Source: Pseudoclavibacter chungangensis (GTDB lineage Bacteria > Actinomycetota > Actinomycetes > Actinomycetales > Microbacteriaceae). From it: 64,000 nucleotides of DNA. Below are positions 17,543 through 26,687 of the stretch, one piece after another. The number at the start of each line of letters is the position of its first letter. The stretch's first letter is position 1. The notes beneath the pieces were generated by a model. That model was given only the letters and a program-made list of their open reading frames with translations. It had not been told where the DNA came from and ran no database searches. Position numbers and translations under genes: made by a program. The DNA lies in NCBI RefSeq assembly GCF_013410545.1, contig NZ_JACCFV010000001.1:2542001-2606000 (forward strand). Direction: 5' to 3'.

Positions 17543-18493
17543 TCAGGGCACCGTGTGGCCGGCGGCGCGCACGAGGCCGTACCACTCGGCTCGGGTGAGC
17601 GGCAGGTCCGTTCCCGCAGCCGCCTCGACGACGCGTTCGGGCGTCGTGGTGCCGAGCACGACCTGGATGCCTGCGGGGTGGCGGGTGATCCAGGCGGTCG
17701 CGATCCCGGTCGGCGTGACGTCGTACTTCGCCGCGAGGCGGTCGAGTTCGGCGTTGAGTTCGGGATAGTCGGGCGAGCCGAGGAAGACGCCGTCGAACAG
17801 GCCCTTCTGGAACGGCGACCACGCCTGCAGCGTGATGCCGTTCGCGCGGGCGTGGTCGACGATGCCGCCGCCGTCGCGCGTGATCGCGTCGTCGCTGCTC
17901 GCGATGTTCGCCGCGAGGCCCTGTTCGATGATGTTCGCGTGGGTGATCGAGAGTTGGATCTGGTTCGCGACGATGGGCTGCTCCACGGCCGTGCGCAGCA
18001 GGTCGATCTGGCGGGGTGTGTGGTTCGAGACGCCGAAGGCGCGCACCTTGCCGCTCGATTCGAGGTGGTCGAAGGCGCGGGCGACCTCCTCGGGCTCGAC
18101 GAGCGCATCGGGCCGGTGCAGGAGGAGCACGTCGAGGTAGTCGGTGTCGAGGGCGACGAGCGATTCCTCGGTGGAGGCGACGATGTGCTCGAACGAGTGG
18201 TCGTAGTGCCACGGCTCGGGCACGATGCCGGTCTTCGTCTGGAGGACGATCTCGGCTCGCTCGGCGGGCGAGAGGCCGAGTGCCGAGGAGAAGCGCCGCT
18301 CGCAGAAGTGTCGCCCGCCGCCGGGCACGTCGAAGCCGTAGAGGTCGGCGTGGTCGAACAGGTCGATGCCCGCATCGCGCGCCGTCTCGTAGAGGGTGCG
18401 GATGTGCTCGTCCGTTGCGGTCGCGATGCGCATCATGCCCGCGGCGATGTTCGAGGTGCGGAGCCCGGCCGGGCCGAGTGGGACGGTGCGCAT
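17543..18493 (-). CDS. aldo/keto reductase (YdhF-like)
   Basis: This is a 316-residue AKR of the YdhF-like group. SNIAAGMMRI, FDHADLYGF (Asp, Tyr), VLQTKTGI (Lys), LLHRPDALVEPEEVA (His), GVSNHTPRQID and VLGTTTPERV are visible. It starts at an ATG 20 bases after a GC-rich leader containing AGGAGG. The two AKRs and the kinase are colinear and may share a transcript. The HutD-family gene is transcribed divergently from the other side of a 273-base gap. Confidence 0.9.
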   Translation of the reverse strand: MRTVPLGPAGLRTSNIAAGMMRIATATDEHIRTLYETARDAGIDLFDHADLYGFDVPGGGRHFCERRFSSALGLSPAERAEIVLQTKTGIVPEPWHYDHSFEHIVASTEESLVALDTDYLDVLLLHRPDALVEPEEVARAFDHLESSGKVRAFGVSNHTPRQIDLLRTAVEQPIVANQIQLSITHANIIEQGLAANIASSDDAITRDGGGIVDHARANGITLQAWSPFQKGLFDGVFLGSPDYPELNAELDRLAAKYDVTPTGIATAWITRHPAGIQVVLGTTTPERVVEAAAGTDLPLTRAEWYGLVRAAGHTVP

Positions 18494-18766
18494 GTTCCTC
18501 CTGCGTGACGCGTGGCGGCGCGGCGGCGGGCTCGTCCCGTCGCCGCCCGCACGACGTTAGGGCGTCCGGGCGTGCGCGAGGTGTGAGGCGGCTCGGTTGA
18601 GCGCATCGGGGCGGTGGGCCCGCCACGGAGTCGCGGGGCCGCGGGGCCACGGGGCCACGGGCGCGTCCCGCCGATAGCCTGGACGGGCATCGTGCACAGC
18701 GGCGTGGCTGATGTCGCGTTTCGCCGATGGCCCGCCCTCGGCACCGGTTCGACGGAGGACCCCACG

Positions 18767-19336
18767 ATGACGACCCCCAACGACGGCAGAATCCGTCCCG
18801 CTGACGGCACCGGTTGGCACGTCGCCCGCCGGTACGCCGAACGCCCCGCGACACCGTGGGCGAACGGCCTCGGCGCGACGACCGAACTCCTCGGCGCCGA
18901 CGAATCCACGGCCCTCTCCCCCGCGGGCTGTCCCGCGTGGCGCGTGAGCGTCGCGACGCTCGACCGGCCGGCGGCGTTCTCGGCGCTCCCGGGCATGCGT
19001 CGCGTCTTCGTTCCGATCGGCGGACGGGTCGTGCTCACGGTCGACGACATCCCCCACGAGATCGCCGACGGTGAGCCGTTCGCGTTCGACGGCGGCGCGG
19101 ATGTGACGCTCACCGCACTCGAGCGGCCGTGCCGTGCCGTCAACCTGATGGCGGCGGGTGCGGGAGTTTCGTTGACGGTCGGGCCGCCACCCCCTGCTGA
19201 CGTTGCGGAGGTGCTCGCCCTGGTTGCGCTTACCGACGGGGATGGCGTCTCACAGTTCGATCTGCTGTTGCCCGGTGGGGAATGCACCACGAGCGTGCTG
19301 CCGCAGCGAGCGGCAAGGATCGCCGTGTCGAGCTGA
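18767..19336 (+). CDS. HutD-family protein (DUF886 cupin)
   Basis: This is a 189-residue cupin-like protein. RRYAERPATPWANGLGATTEL matches the HutD N-terminal signature. WRVSVATLDRPAAFSALPGMRRVFVPIGG is the first cupin strand set, followed by an FAFDGGADV turn. HutD is a conserved accessory of histidine-utilisation clusters with an unproven biochemical role. No other hut gene is present here, so its job is open. The ATG follows GGAGG at nine bases; the open frame upstream is not conserved. It converges with the candidate toxin gene, with 20 bases between stops. Confidence 0.82.
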   Translation: MTTPNDGRIRPADGTGWHVARRYAERPATPWANGLGATTELLGADESTALSPAGCPAWRVSVATLDRPAAFSALPGMRRVFVPIGGRVVLTVDDIPHEIADGEPFAFDGGADVTLTALERPCRAVNLMAAGAGVSLTVGPPPPADVAEVLALVALTDGDGVSQFDLLLPGGECTTSVLPQRAARIAVSS

Positions 19337-19356
19337 CACCGCTTCGTTGATGCGGG

Positions 19357-20391
19357 CTACGGCAACGACGAGTAGCGATCATCGCATTCGGCACACTTCG
19401 GGAGGACTTCGTGATCACGCGTCGGAACGAAGAAGATTCCGCAGAGCGAGCGGATGCCTTTGCCCTCAACACTCGCATGCGCGATATTGCGTCGATGGGA
19501 GTAGTGGGTGAGCGCATTCGGAACCGAGACGTCCAGTTCGTCGGCCTCGACAAACGAACGGAGCGCGTGAATTCGAGCCCGGATCCAATCGATGCCGGAC
19601 GCCGGTGCCAAGATTCCGCCACCGACATCCCAGCCCGTCTCCCGAGGATCGATCGAGATGATGATCCGTCTCGTGGCCGTCCAACCGAGGCTCGATCCGA
19701 GGTGTGCGGAAGCGAGATGCACCTCGAGGAGAAGCTCTTCTCTCCGACCCGCGTCTTCCGAGGTGGTCTCGACCGTGATCGTTGCGTCGCCGATCGCGGC
19801 TTCGTCCGCTTTCGGATGCGGAATCGTGAACATGCGTTCGCCACCGTCGATGATCGCTTCGAGCTCGCGACATACCGCCGTTTGGAGAGCGAGTTCCCAC
19901 TCGGCCATGAGCGCGGCGGCGCGTTCACGTCGAAGCTGGCGTTGATCGGTCTCCGTCGGCAGCCAGTCCGACGTCGCTCCGGATGCATCCGCGCGCTTGA
20001 TGCGCTGGTAGAAGTCGTCGTGATCTCGGTGCCCACCCTTTGCGACTCCGGCAGCGACGAGCCACGGCTGTCCCGTGGCCTCGTCGATCCAGACGGCTCC
20101 GCGCCATCGGCTCTGCTTGACCTCCAGCAGTTGCACCGTGTGACTGCTGCGGATCGCCCCTTCGTGGAGATCATTCGCGGGATCCGGACCAAAGCTGTCC
20201 GCTGTCTTCCGAACGATCGGATGATCGAATTCACACAGGGGCGACCACGCGTCCCAGCCGGCGCCGGCGGTCGGCACGCCGAGGTCTTCGCTGATCGTTC
20301 TGAGCGTGGGGCGCCCGCGGCGTGGGGAAGTCACGATGCCATTGTGCGCGAATGGCAGCGGATTCTCGACACGCGCGCGACGCGCGCCCAC
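19357..20391 (-). CDS. candidate toxin, RelE-like N-terminus and DUF3039-like zinc-ribbon end
   Basis: This protein has up to 344 residues. The stretch VKQSRWRGAVWIDEATGQPW then LVAAGVAKGGHRDHDDFY (about residues 92-130) resembles RelE/HigB-type folds. The C-terminus has a conserved-looking HYSHRRNIAHASVEGKGIRSLCG followed by C..C (LPKCAECDD), much like DUF3039 zinc ribbons. Both assignments are by eye. It lies 8 bases downstream of the HTH gene, the antitoxin-first order common in type II modules. The first start is GTG 20391; GTG 20334 (VTSPRRGRP) is an alternative, and neither has a clear ribosome site. The base composition is lower in GC than the neighbouring metabolic genes. Confidence 0.6.
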   Translation of the reverse strand: MGARRARVENPLPFAHNGIVTSPRRGRPTLRTISEDLGVPTAGAGWDAWSPLCEFDHPIVRKTADSFGPDPANDLHEGAIRSSHTVQLLEVKQSRWRGAVWIDEATGQPWLVAAGVAKGGHRDHDDFYQRIKRADASGATSDWLPTETDQRQLRRERAAALMAEWELALQTAVCRELEAIIDGGERMFTIPHPKADEAAIGDATITVETTSEDAGRREELLLEVHLASAHLGSSLGWTATRRIIISIDPRETGWDVGGGILAPASGIDWIRARIHALRSFVEADELDVSVPNALTHYSHRRNIAHASVEGKGIRSLCGIFFVPTRDHEVLPKCAECDDRYSSLP

Positions 20392-20399
20392 GAGAAGAA

Positions 20400-20795
20400 T
20401 CAGAGCAGGTCGGCGAGTTCGTCGAGTGCGTCGTTCTCGATGCGCTGACGATGCGCGAACTTCTCGGCGAGTTCACGTCGTTCCTGCTGTCGCTGCGTCT
20501 CGAATTTGGCGATTTCGACACCGGGGATTCGGCGATCACGACCGACGCGGTCGTGGCCGATCACGCCTCTGTCGAGCAGCTTGTAGATGTGGGTTCGGCT
20601 CATGCCGAGTCGCTCCGCTGCCTCGCTCGGGGTATAGATGTCCGTCAGCGCGAATGCGGAGATCTGCGCGCCGGCGCGCACGGACACGGTGAGCGCGTGC
20701 ACGAGATCGAGCATCTCGGGTGAGATCTCTGCCGCGGCATCCTCGAGCTGATCGAACTGCTCGATGGGGACGCGGGAGGTATCGATGGACGACAT
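20400..20795 (-). CDS. excisionase-type HTH protein, candidate antitoxin
   Basis: This is a 131-residue protein. The C-terminal half has a MerR/excisionase-like helix-turn-helix: YTPSEAAERLGMSRTHIYKLLDRGVIGHDRVGRDRRI. A helical N-terminal segment (LEDAAAEISPEMLDLVHALTVSV) precedes it, and a charged helical tail (KFETQRQQERRELAEKFAHRQR) follows. This layout is typical of HTH antitoxins. The start at ATG 20795 has GGAGGAG upstream; the longer frame to 20867 would run through the repeated DNA. It probably represses its own promoter through the 9-bp repeats just upstream (inference). Confidence 0.72.
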   Translation of the reverse strand: MSSIDTSRVPIEQFDQLEDAAAEISPEMLDLVHALTVSVRAGAQISAFALTDIYTPSEAAERLGMSRTHIYKLLDRGVIGHDRVGRDRRIPGVEIAKFETQRQQERRELAEKFAHRQRIENDALDELADLL

Positions 20796-20830
20796 GGTGG
20801 CGGCTCCTCCGACGATGGCACACCGCAAGG

Positions 20831-20866
20831 CAGATGCAGCAGATGACTCAAATGTCACAGATGACA
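20831..20866. promoter_or_regulatory. four 9-bp tandem repeats upstream of the HTH gene
   Basis: Four imperfect repeats lie end to end: CAGATGCAG, CAGATGACT, CAAATGTCA and CAGATGACA. Two palindromes overlap them: TGTCA-CAGA-TGACA (20853-20866) and TGAC-N6-GTCA (20844-20857). They start 36 bases before the HTH gene's ATG, where an autoregulatory operator would sit. Confidence 0.5.
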
Positions 20867-21223
20867 CTACGGGTGCCGTGTCCTCAAGTCAACTCGGCCC
20901 CTGGCCACGCGCCGACCACCTCGGTGACACGGTGCCGAGACGAGGCACTTCGTTCGCGCTCGCTCCCGCCCCCACGGTTCGGCTGTGCGTGCCCTTCGTC
21001 CGTCGCCCATGCATACGACGCACTATCCCGTTCTCGAGCTCCGGCGCCCGATCGGAGGGCTGGACGTGCTGTCCCGCCCGAACGTCGATTGTCGGCCTGC
21101 AACGCGGCGTGGCCGGGAGCGGAGGCGATCAGCGGCCCCAGGAACGGCGGGCACCCGGAACCGGACCGAGACGTGCGCTCACCCGACATCGGCAATGTCG
21201 GTACCGTGGCCCACAATGGAGCC
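20867..21223. other. intergenic gap between the TA module and jetA
   Basis: About 357 bases separate two divergent units. Apart from the repeats on its left side and the inverted repeat at 21183-21201, no coding frame with family-like sequence, RNA gene or hairpin terminator was seen. It must hold the jet promoter. Confidence 0.5.
21183..21201. promoter_or_regulatory. perfect 7-bp inverted repeat upstream of jetA
   Basis: CCGACAT-CGGCA-ATGTCGG ends 22 bases before the jetA ATG. It is a candidate operator in the jet promoter; no repressor gene is assigned to it. Confidence 0.4.
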
Positions 21224-22675
21224 ATGCCCGCCGTTGCTCGAACCCTGCGACTCACGCAGCTCAAGGAGGCCGACGCGGCCTGGCGCCTTCTGGACGCCGA
21301 TTCCGCGCCCGTCGTCGCCGGGCTGCTCGGACACCATCTCGGTGGCGACGAGCGTCGCGTCGACGCGGAGGAGTTCTACGAACGGCTCGACGCCGATCTC
21401 GAGCGACTGCGCGATCAGGGGCTGACGCTGCCGCTCAGCGCCAAAGGCTATTGCGCGCAGTGGCGCGCGGCAGGCTTCCTTACCAGGCGAGCCTCCGTCG
21501 AGTCCCGCGGGGAGACGCTCGAGCTTTCCCCCGACGCGATCGTGGCGATCCGTTTCATCGAGGGTCGCGCCGCGCCACGATCGAGTGCGACGGAGTCGCG
21601 ACTCGCGAGTCTCGCGGCACAGGTGCGCCGGCTCGCCATCGACACTGATCCCGATACGGCCACCCGCATCGCCCTGCTGGAAGAGGAGATCGAGCGCATC
21701 GAGCGTCGCATCCGGGCACTGCAAGCCGGTGACGAGGCTCCCCTCGACGAGAGCCGAGTGCTCGAACGCGTGCGGGACCTGCTCGCGCAAGCGGCCGATG
21801 TGCCCGACGATTTCGCGCGGGTGCGCGCCGACTTCGAGGCCCTCAACACCGCGCTCCGGCAGAAGATCGTCGAGTCCGACGCCGCGCAGGCGACCGTCGT
21901 CGACGAGGTGTTCCGGGGTGTCGACCACATCGCCGAGTCGGAGGCGGGGCGGAGTTTCGGGGCGCTGTCGCAGCTCGTGCTCGATCCAGCGCTCGGTGCC
22001 GCGTTCGAGGCCGATGTCCGTCGAGTGCTCGACCGCGGCTTCGCTCGGCGACTGAGCCCTGCCGAGCGTCGACTGCTCCGCTCGTTCCTGACGACGCTGA
22101 AGGCTCGCAGCGCCGAGATCCACGACGTCATCACCGTCTTCGCCCGTGCCCTTCGTCGCTACGTTCAGTCCCACGACTACCAGCAGGATCGCGTGCTGCG
22201 CTCGCTGCTTCGGGATGCGCAGCACGCGGGTGTCCAGGCGTCGCCGCACATCCGTCCATGGCATCCGATCGGACTGTCCCTCGATCTGTCGGCCGTGGAG
22301 CTCTCGACGGTGGGCGCGCTCGAACTCGATGATCCGGCCGAGTTCGCGGCGACCGACGAGGTGACTGCGGCCGTGGTCACCGTCGCAGACCTCGACGAGC
22401 TGCGCGCCCTCGCGCGCGAGACCGAGATCGACTTCGACGAGCTCACCCGCAATGTGAACGACGTCCTCTCGCAGCTCCCGAGCTGCACGGTCGCCGAGGT
22501 GCTGGCGCATCATCCGGCCACGCAGGGGGTCGCGAGCGTCATCGGCCTGCTCACACTCGCCGCCGCCCAGGGCACCGTCGACGACGAGCTCGAATCGGTG
22601 GCGTGGACGAGTACCGCGGGCGTCCCGCGGGCAGCCGTGATCCCCGCCCATCGCTTCACCGGGGAGGTGACATGA
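21224..22675 (+). CDS. jetA: Wadjet type I protein JetA (DUF3375)
   Basis: This is a 483-residue DUF3375 protein, the kleisin-like MukF-type subunit of Wadjet. It opens with the family start DAAWRLLDADSAPVVAGLLG, then EFYERLDADLERLRDQG, ATESRLASLAAQVRRLAIDTDPDTATRIALLEEEI and a long coiled coil (RVRDLLAQAADVPDDFARVRADFEAL). The order and size match JetA. It forms the SMC-like complex with JetB and JetC that extrudes DNA loops and senses small circles. The ATG at 21224 was chosen because upstream residues are unlike the family. It overlaps jetB by four bases (ATGA). Confidence 0.93.
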   Translation: MPAVARTLRLTQLKEADAAWRLLDADSAPVVAGLLGHHLGGDERRVDAEEFYERLDADLERLRDQGLTLPLSAKGYCAQWRAAGFLTRRASVESRGETLELSPDAIVAIRFIEGRAAPRSSATESRLASLAAQVRRLAIDTDPDTATRIALLEEEIERIERRIRALQAGDEAPLDESRVLERVRDLLAQAADVPDDFARVRADFEALNTALRQKIVESDAAQATVVDEVFRGVDHIAESEAGRSFGALSQLVLDPALGAAFEADVRRVLDRGFARRLSPAERRLLRSFLTTLKARSAEIHDVITVFARALRRYVQSHDYQQDRVLRSLLRDAQHAGVQASPHIRPWHPIGLSLDLSAVELSTVGALELDDPAEFAATDEVTAAVVTVADLDELRALARETEIDFDELTRNVNDVLSQLPSCTVAEVLAHHPATQGVASVIGLLTLAAAQGTVDDELESVAWTSTAGVPRAAVIPAHRFTGEVT

Positions 22676-23346
22676 CGACCGTGCAGGACGGCGATGCGGG
22701 TGACGCACGCGAGCCGCTGTGGCCCGGCGATGCGGGCACGCTCCCCGACCCCACTCGCAGGGTGCTGTTGCGGCTCGTGCGCGGCCCGTACCTCTCGGGG
22801 GCCCGCGAGCCGCAACTCTGGGCGGCGCTGCTCACTGACGAGTCGCCGATCCGCGAGCGCCTCGCCGAGCTCTTCCTCGATCTCGTGGTCGATCCGACGA
22901 ACGAGTTCGCGTTCGTGCGCAACGCTCCGTCCGAGCAGGCACCCAACGCCGTGCGCTCTGAGCGGCTGACCTTTCTCGACACGGCGATGCTGCTCGTGCT
23001 GCGGCACACCCTGTTGAGCGAGGAGGGGCGCGGTCGCGTGATCGTCGGGCAGGCCGACGTGTTCGAGCAGCTCGCCGTGTACCGCACGCCCGATCGGGAC
23101 GAGAAGGACTTCGCAGCGCGTCTGAACTCGTCGTGGCACAAGATGCACAACAAACTCCGCGTCCTGCACAGGGCCGGTGAGGATCGGGCCGAGATATCGC
23201 CCGTGCTGCGGCTCATCGTCGATGCCGATCAGGTGCGCGCGATCACCGCCGAGTTCGAGCGCATCGCCCGCGAGGGGTCATCGGCAGGAACGTACGATGT
23301 GGAGCCGGCCGAGTCGGTGGAACCGGCCGAGGAGGACGAGGCGTGA
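22672..23346 (+). CDS. jetB: Wadjet type I protein JetB (DUF4194)
   Basis: This is a 224-residue DUF4194 protein, the MukE-like winged-helix subunit. The conserved core FLDTAMLLVLRHTLLSEEGRGRVIVG, the VYRTPDRDEKDFAARLNSSWHKM segment and the wing-like LRVLHRAGEDRAEISPVLRLIVDADQ are clear. The last 30 residues are acidic (PAESVEPAEEDEA). It starts at the ATG inside the jetA stop (ATGA) and shares its own stop with the jetC GTG start, so subunit synthesis is coupled. Confidence 0.93.
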   Translation: MTTVQDGDAGDAREPLWPGDAGTLPDPTRRVLLRLVRGPYLSGAREPQLWAALLTDESPIRERLAELFLDLVVDPTNEFAFVRNAPSEQAPNAVRSERLTFLDTAMLLVLRHTLLSEEGRGRVIVGQADVFEQLAVYRTPDRDEKDFAARLNSSWHKMHNKLRVLHRAGEDRAEISPVLRLIVDADQVRAITAEFERIAREGSSAGTYDVEPAESVEPAEEDEA

Positions 23347-26300
23347 CGGTGCTGGAGCTGTTCGAGGACACGAGCGGCGGGCCCGCGCACGCCGGGCAGT
23401 GGCGCCTCGCGCGCATTGAGCTCGTCAACTGGGGAACCTTCTCGGGGCACACGACGATCGAGGTCGCGCGCGAGGGGCACCTGTTCACGGGAACGTCCGG
23501 TTCGGGGAAGTCCTCGATCCTCGACGCGATCGCCGCCGTTCTCACGCCGGATCGCTGGCTGCGCCTCAACGCCGCCGCACAGGAGGGAATGGCACGGCAG
23601 GGCGACCGCACGCTCATGTCGTATGTGCGCGGGGCGTGGAGCAAGACCGCCGACGCGAACGCCGACAGGGCCGTCACCGCCTTCCTGCGTGGCAGGGCGA
23701 GCTGGAGCGGGGTCCTGTTGCGCTACGAGAACCTCAGCGACGATCCGCTCTCACTCGTGCGCGTCTTCCATGCCCCCGGCACGCGCACCGATGCGGCGGC
23801 CCTCAAGGATGCGCGCGTGCTCGTGCGCGGCGAGTTCGGGCTCATGCAGCTCAAGGGCCACGTCGCGAGCGGCATCGATGCGCGGCGGATGACGGCGGCG
23901 CTGCCGGATGCGCTCGTCACCACGGGTGGCAAGCACGGCCGGTTCCACGAGCGGGTCGTGCGGCTGTTCGGGTTCCGCGGCGACACGAGCCTCCAGTTGC
24001 TGCACCGGACGCAGTCCGCGAAGAACCTCGGCACCCTCGACGCTCTGTTCCGCGGCTTCATGCTGGATCACCCCGGCACCTTCGCGCGGGCCGAGAACGC
24101 GGTCGAGCAGTTCACCGAGCTGGATCTCGCGCACTCCCACGTCGTCGATCTCCGGCGCCAGGCCGATGCGCTTCGCGAGGTCGACGCCGCGATCACGGCG
24201 TTCGATGCGGCGAGCGCCGAGGCGGCCGTGGCGGCCGCCCGGCACGATGCGGTCGACGCCTACACGGCCGCCCTGACCCTGCGGATCGCCCGGGGTGAGC
24301 TCGCCCCGGCTCGTGCGGCATTCGCGCGCGCCGAGGCGGCCCTGCGTGATGCGGACCGCGAGCACGAGCTCGCGAACTCCGCGCGCGACAGCGCACGTGC
24401 CCGGCTGCACCAGGAGGGCGGCGCGCGCGTCGACTTGCTCGCTGCGCAGATCGCGACCGCGCGGGCGGAACAGCGCGGCGTCGCGAACGAACGAGCTCGC
24501 CTGGCCGTCGAGTTGGTGCGGCTCGGGGCGCCCGTCCCGACGGATGCGGCAGAGTTCGCGGATCTGCTCGCGACCGCGCGGGCCGAGGCCGCGCGTGAGC
24601 TCACGCCCGTGCCGCACGCGCTCTATGACGCGCGCAGCACGGCCCGCACGGAGCGTGAGGAGACCACCCGGCTCATCGCAGCGGTTCGCGAGAGCCGGAC
24701 GAACCTCCCTCCGCGCCTGCTCGCGGTGCGTGCGATGCTCGCCCGGCGTCTCGGGCTGCCCGAGACCGCGCTCCCGTTCGCGGCCGAGTTGCTGTCGGTC
24801 GTGCCCGAGCACGCCGCGTGGCGTGGCGCGATCGAACGGGTGCTCGCACCGCTCGCGACGACCCTGCTGGTGCGCGACGAGCAGTTGGCGACGGTGCGCC
24901 GGGAGGCCGACAGCCAGTATCTGGGGGTGCGTTTCGTGATCGAGGCGGTGCCGCACACGGCCGAGGCCGCCCGACGGCCGCGCGATGCGCGTTCGCTCGT
25001 GCATCGCGTCGTTCCGACGGAGGGCCCCTTCGCCGGGTTTCTGCGGATGCGCCTCGCGGCCGAGTACGACTACGCGTGCGTCGACGACCCGGACGAGCTC
25101 GCGAGCGTCGACCGTGGCGTGACGGTCACCGGCCTCGTGAAGCGCTCCACGCGACGCTACGAGAAGGACGACCGTTCGGAGGTCGGCGATGTGACGCGCT
25201 GGATGCTCGGCGGTGACCTCGACGACCGCATGACGGCGCTCCTGGAGCGGCTCGGCGAGCAGAAGGCCGCGCTCGCCGCCGCGACCGATGCGGTCGAGCG
25301 TGCCGAGGCGGAGCGCGCGGACGCCGCCGAACGACGCGGCATCTGTGCCCGGGTGGCCGGGTTCTCGTGGGATCACGTCGACACGAGCGCAGCCGCGGCC
25401 GCGGTCGACGCGCGCGAGGCCGAGCTCGCGCGTCTCACGGCGGCCTCCTCGACGCTCCGCGACGCGCAGGACGCGCTCGAACGCGCGACGGACCGCGCGA
25501 CCACCAGCGACGAGGCGCGCGGCGCGGCACACGGTGAGCGCACGCTCGCCGCGGACCGGGTGCAGCGGATCGAGCAGCGGATCGCCGAGCTGAGCGCGGT
25601 TGCCGTCGAGCCCATCGACGATGCGACGAGCACGGAGTTGGAGCGGCGGTTCCGGGCGGAGCAGCGGTCGCTGACCTCGGCCAACGTCGATGCGGTCGCC
25701 CGCAGGGTGCAGGCCGAGCTCTCGCGTGAGCGGGATGCAGCGGGCAGGCGCGTGCAGCGGGCGGCCGAGGCGTTCGCGGGCGGTGCGGCCTCCTTCGCGG
25801 CGGCATGGCCCGCGGCCTGCGCGGATCTCACCCTCGAGATCGGCGATCGCTACGGCTATCGCGAACGGCTCGAGGGCATCGTGGCGCGGGGACTGCCCGA
25901 GAAGGAGGGCGAGTTCCTCGCACTCCTCCGCGATCGCTCTCGCGATCTCATCGCCCACCTGCTGGGCGATCTCCGCGACGCGCCCGCGCTCGTCCGGGAG
26001 CGGATCCTGCCGGTCAACGCGTCCCTCGGTCGCTCACCGTTCGAGGCGGACGACCTGTTCCTCGAGATCGAGGTGAAGACGATGCGGACGAGCGAGGTCG
26101 AGCAGTTCCTCGCGGATCTGCGCCGCATCGTGGAAGGGAACTGGGCCGACGAGTCGTTGCCCGCGGCCGAAGAGCGCTTCGGCGTCCTCCAGCGCGTGAT
26201 CAGCCGGCTCGGATCGAAGGACCGGACGGACCAGGACTGGCGGCGTCGCGTGCTTGACACGCGGCTGCACGTCACCTTCCTCGCCCGGGAGCGCTCGGCG

Positions 26301-26687
26301 ACGGGACGCGTCGGGCGCGTCTACGACTCCTCGGAGGGGCTCTCCGGCGGGCAGCGCCAGAAGCTCGTCGTGTTCTGCCTGGCCGCGGCCCTGCGCTATC
26401 AGCTCACCGAGGAGGAGGACGAGGTGCCCCGTTTCGGCACCGTTGTGCTCGATGAGGCATTCGCGAACGCGGACAGTGCGTTCACCCGGAACGCGATGGA
26501 TGTCTTCAAGACGTTCGGGTTCCACATGGTGTTGGCCACCCCGCTGAAACTCCTGCAAACGCTGGAACCGTACGTCGGCGCGATCACCTCGGTGTCGAAT
26601 CCGAACAGAAGCGCCTCACGGATCGCCACCGTCGGCTTCGGCGCGCTTCCCGATGCGACGTCGGCACCCGGTGGGGCCGCGACATGA
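23343..26687 (+). CDS. jetC: Wadjet type I SMC-like ATPase JetC
   Basis: This is a 1114-residue SMC/Rad50/MukB-like ATPase. Walker A TGTSGSGKSS is at about residue 50, after IELVNWGTFSGHTTI. Two long coiled-coil blocks (about 280-440 and 620-800, very Ala/Arg/Glu rich) flank a hinge-like globular part (about 460-620, including VHRVVPTEGPFAGFLRMRLA). The ABC signature LSGGQRQKLVVF is near 1000, and Walker B TVVLDEAFANAD is near 1034. It powers loop extrusion by the Jet complex. The GTG start overlaps the jetB stop, and its stop overlaps the jetD start. Confidence 0.95.
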   Translation: MTVLELFEDTSGGPAHAGQWRLARIELVNWGTFSGHTTIEVAREGHLFTGTSGSGKSSILDAIAAVLTPDRWLRLNAAAQEGMARQGDRTLMSYVRGAWSKTADANADRAVTAFLRGRASWSGVLLRYENLSDDPLSLVRVFHAPGTRTDAAALKDARVLVRGEFGLMQLKGHVASGIDARRMTAALPDALVTTGGKHGRFHERVVRLFGFRGDTSLQLLHRTQSAKNLGTLDALFRGFMLDHPGTFARAENAVEQFTELDLAHSHVVDLRRQADALREVDAAITAFDAASAEAAVAAARHDAVDAYTAALTLRIARGELAPARAAFARAEAALRDADREHELANSARDSARARLHQEGGARVDLLAAQIATARAEQRGVANERARLAVELVRLGAPVPTDAAEFADLLATARAEAARELTPVPHALYDARSTARTEREETTRLIAAVRESRTNLPPRLLAVRAMLARRLGLPETALPFAAELLSVVPEHAAWRGAIERVLAPLATTLLVRDEQLATVRREADSQYLGVRFVIEAVPHTAEAARRPRDARSLVHRVVPTEGPFAGFLRMRLAAEYDYACVDDPDELASVDRGVTVTGLVKRSTRRYEKDDRSEVGDVTRWMLGGDLDDRMTALLERLGEQKAALAAATDAVERAEAERADAAERRGICARVAGFSWDHVDTSAAAAAVDAREAELARLTAASSTLRDAQDALERATDRATTSDEARGAAHGERTLAADRVQRIEQRIAELSAVAVEPIDDATSTELERRFRAEQRSLTSANVDAVARRVQAELSRERDAAGRRVQRAAEAFAGGAASFAAAWPAACADLTLEIGDRYGYRERLEGIVARGLPEKEGEFLALLRDRSRDLIAHLLGDLRDAPALVRERILPVNASLGRSPFEADDLFLEIEVKTMRTSEVEQFLADLRRIVEGNWADESLPAAEERFGVLQRVISRLGSKDRTDQDWRRRVLDTRLHVTFLARERSATGRVGRVYDSSEGLSGGQRQKLVVFCLAAALRYQLTEEEDEVPRFGTVVLDEAFANADSAFTRNAMDVFKTFGFHMVLATPLKLLQTLEPYVGAITSVSNPNRSASRIATVGFGALPDATSAPGGAAT

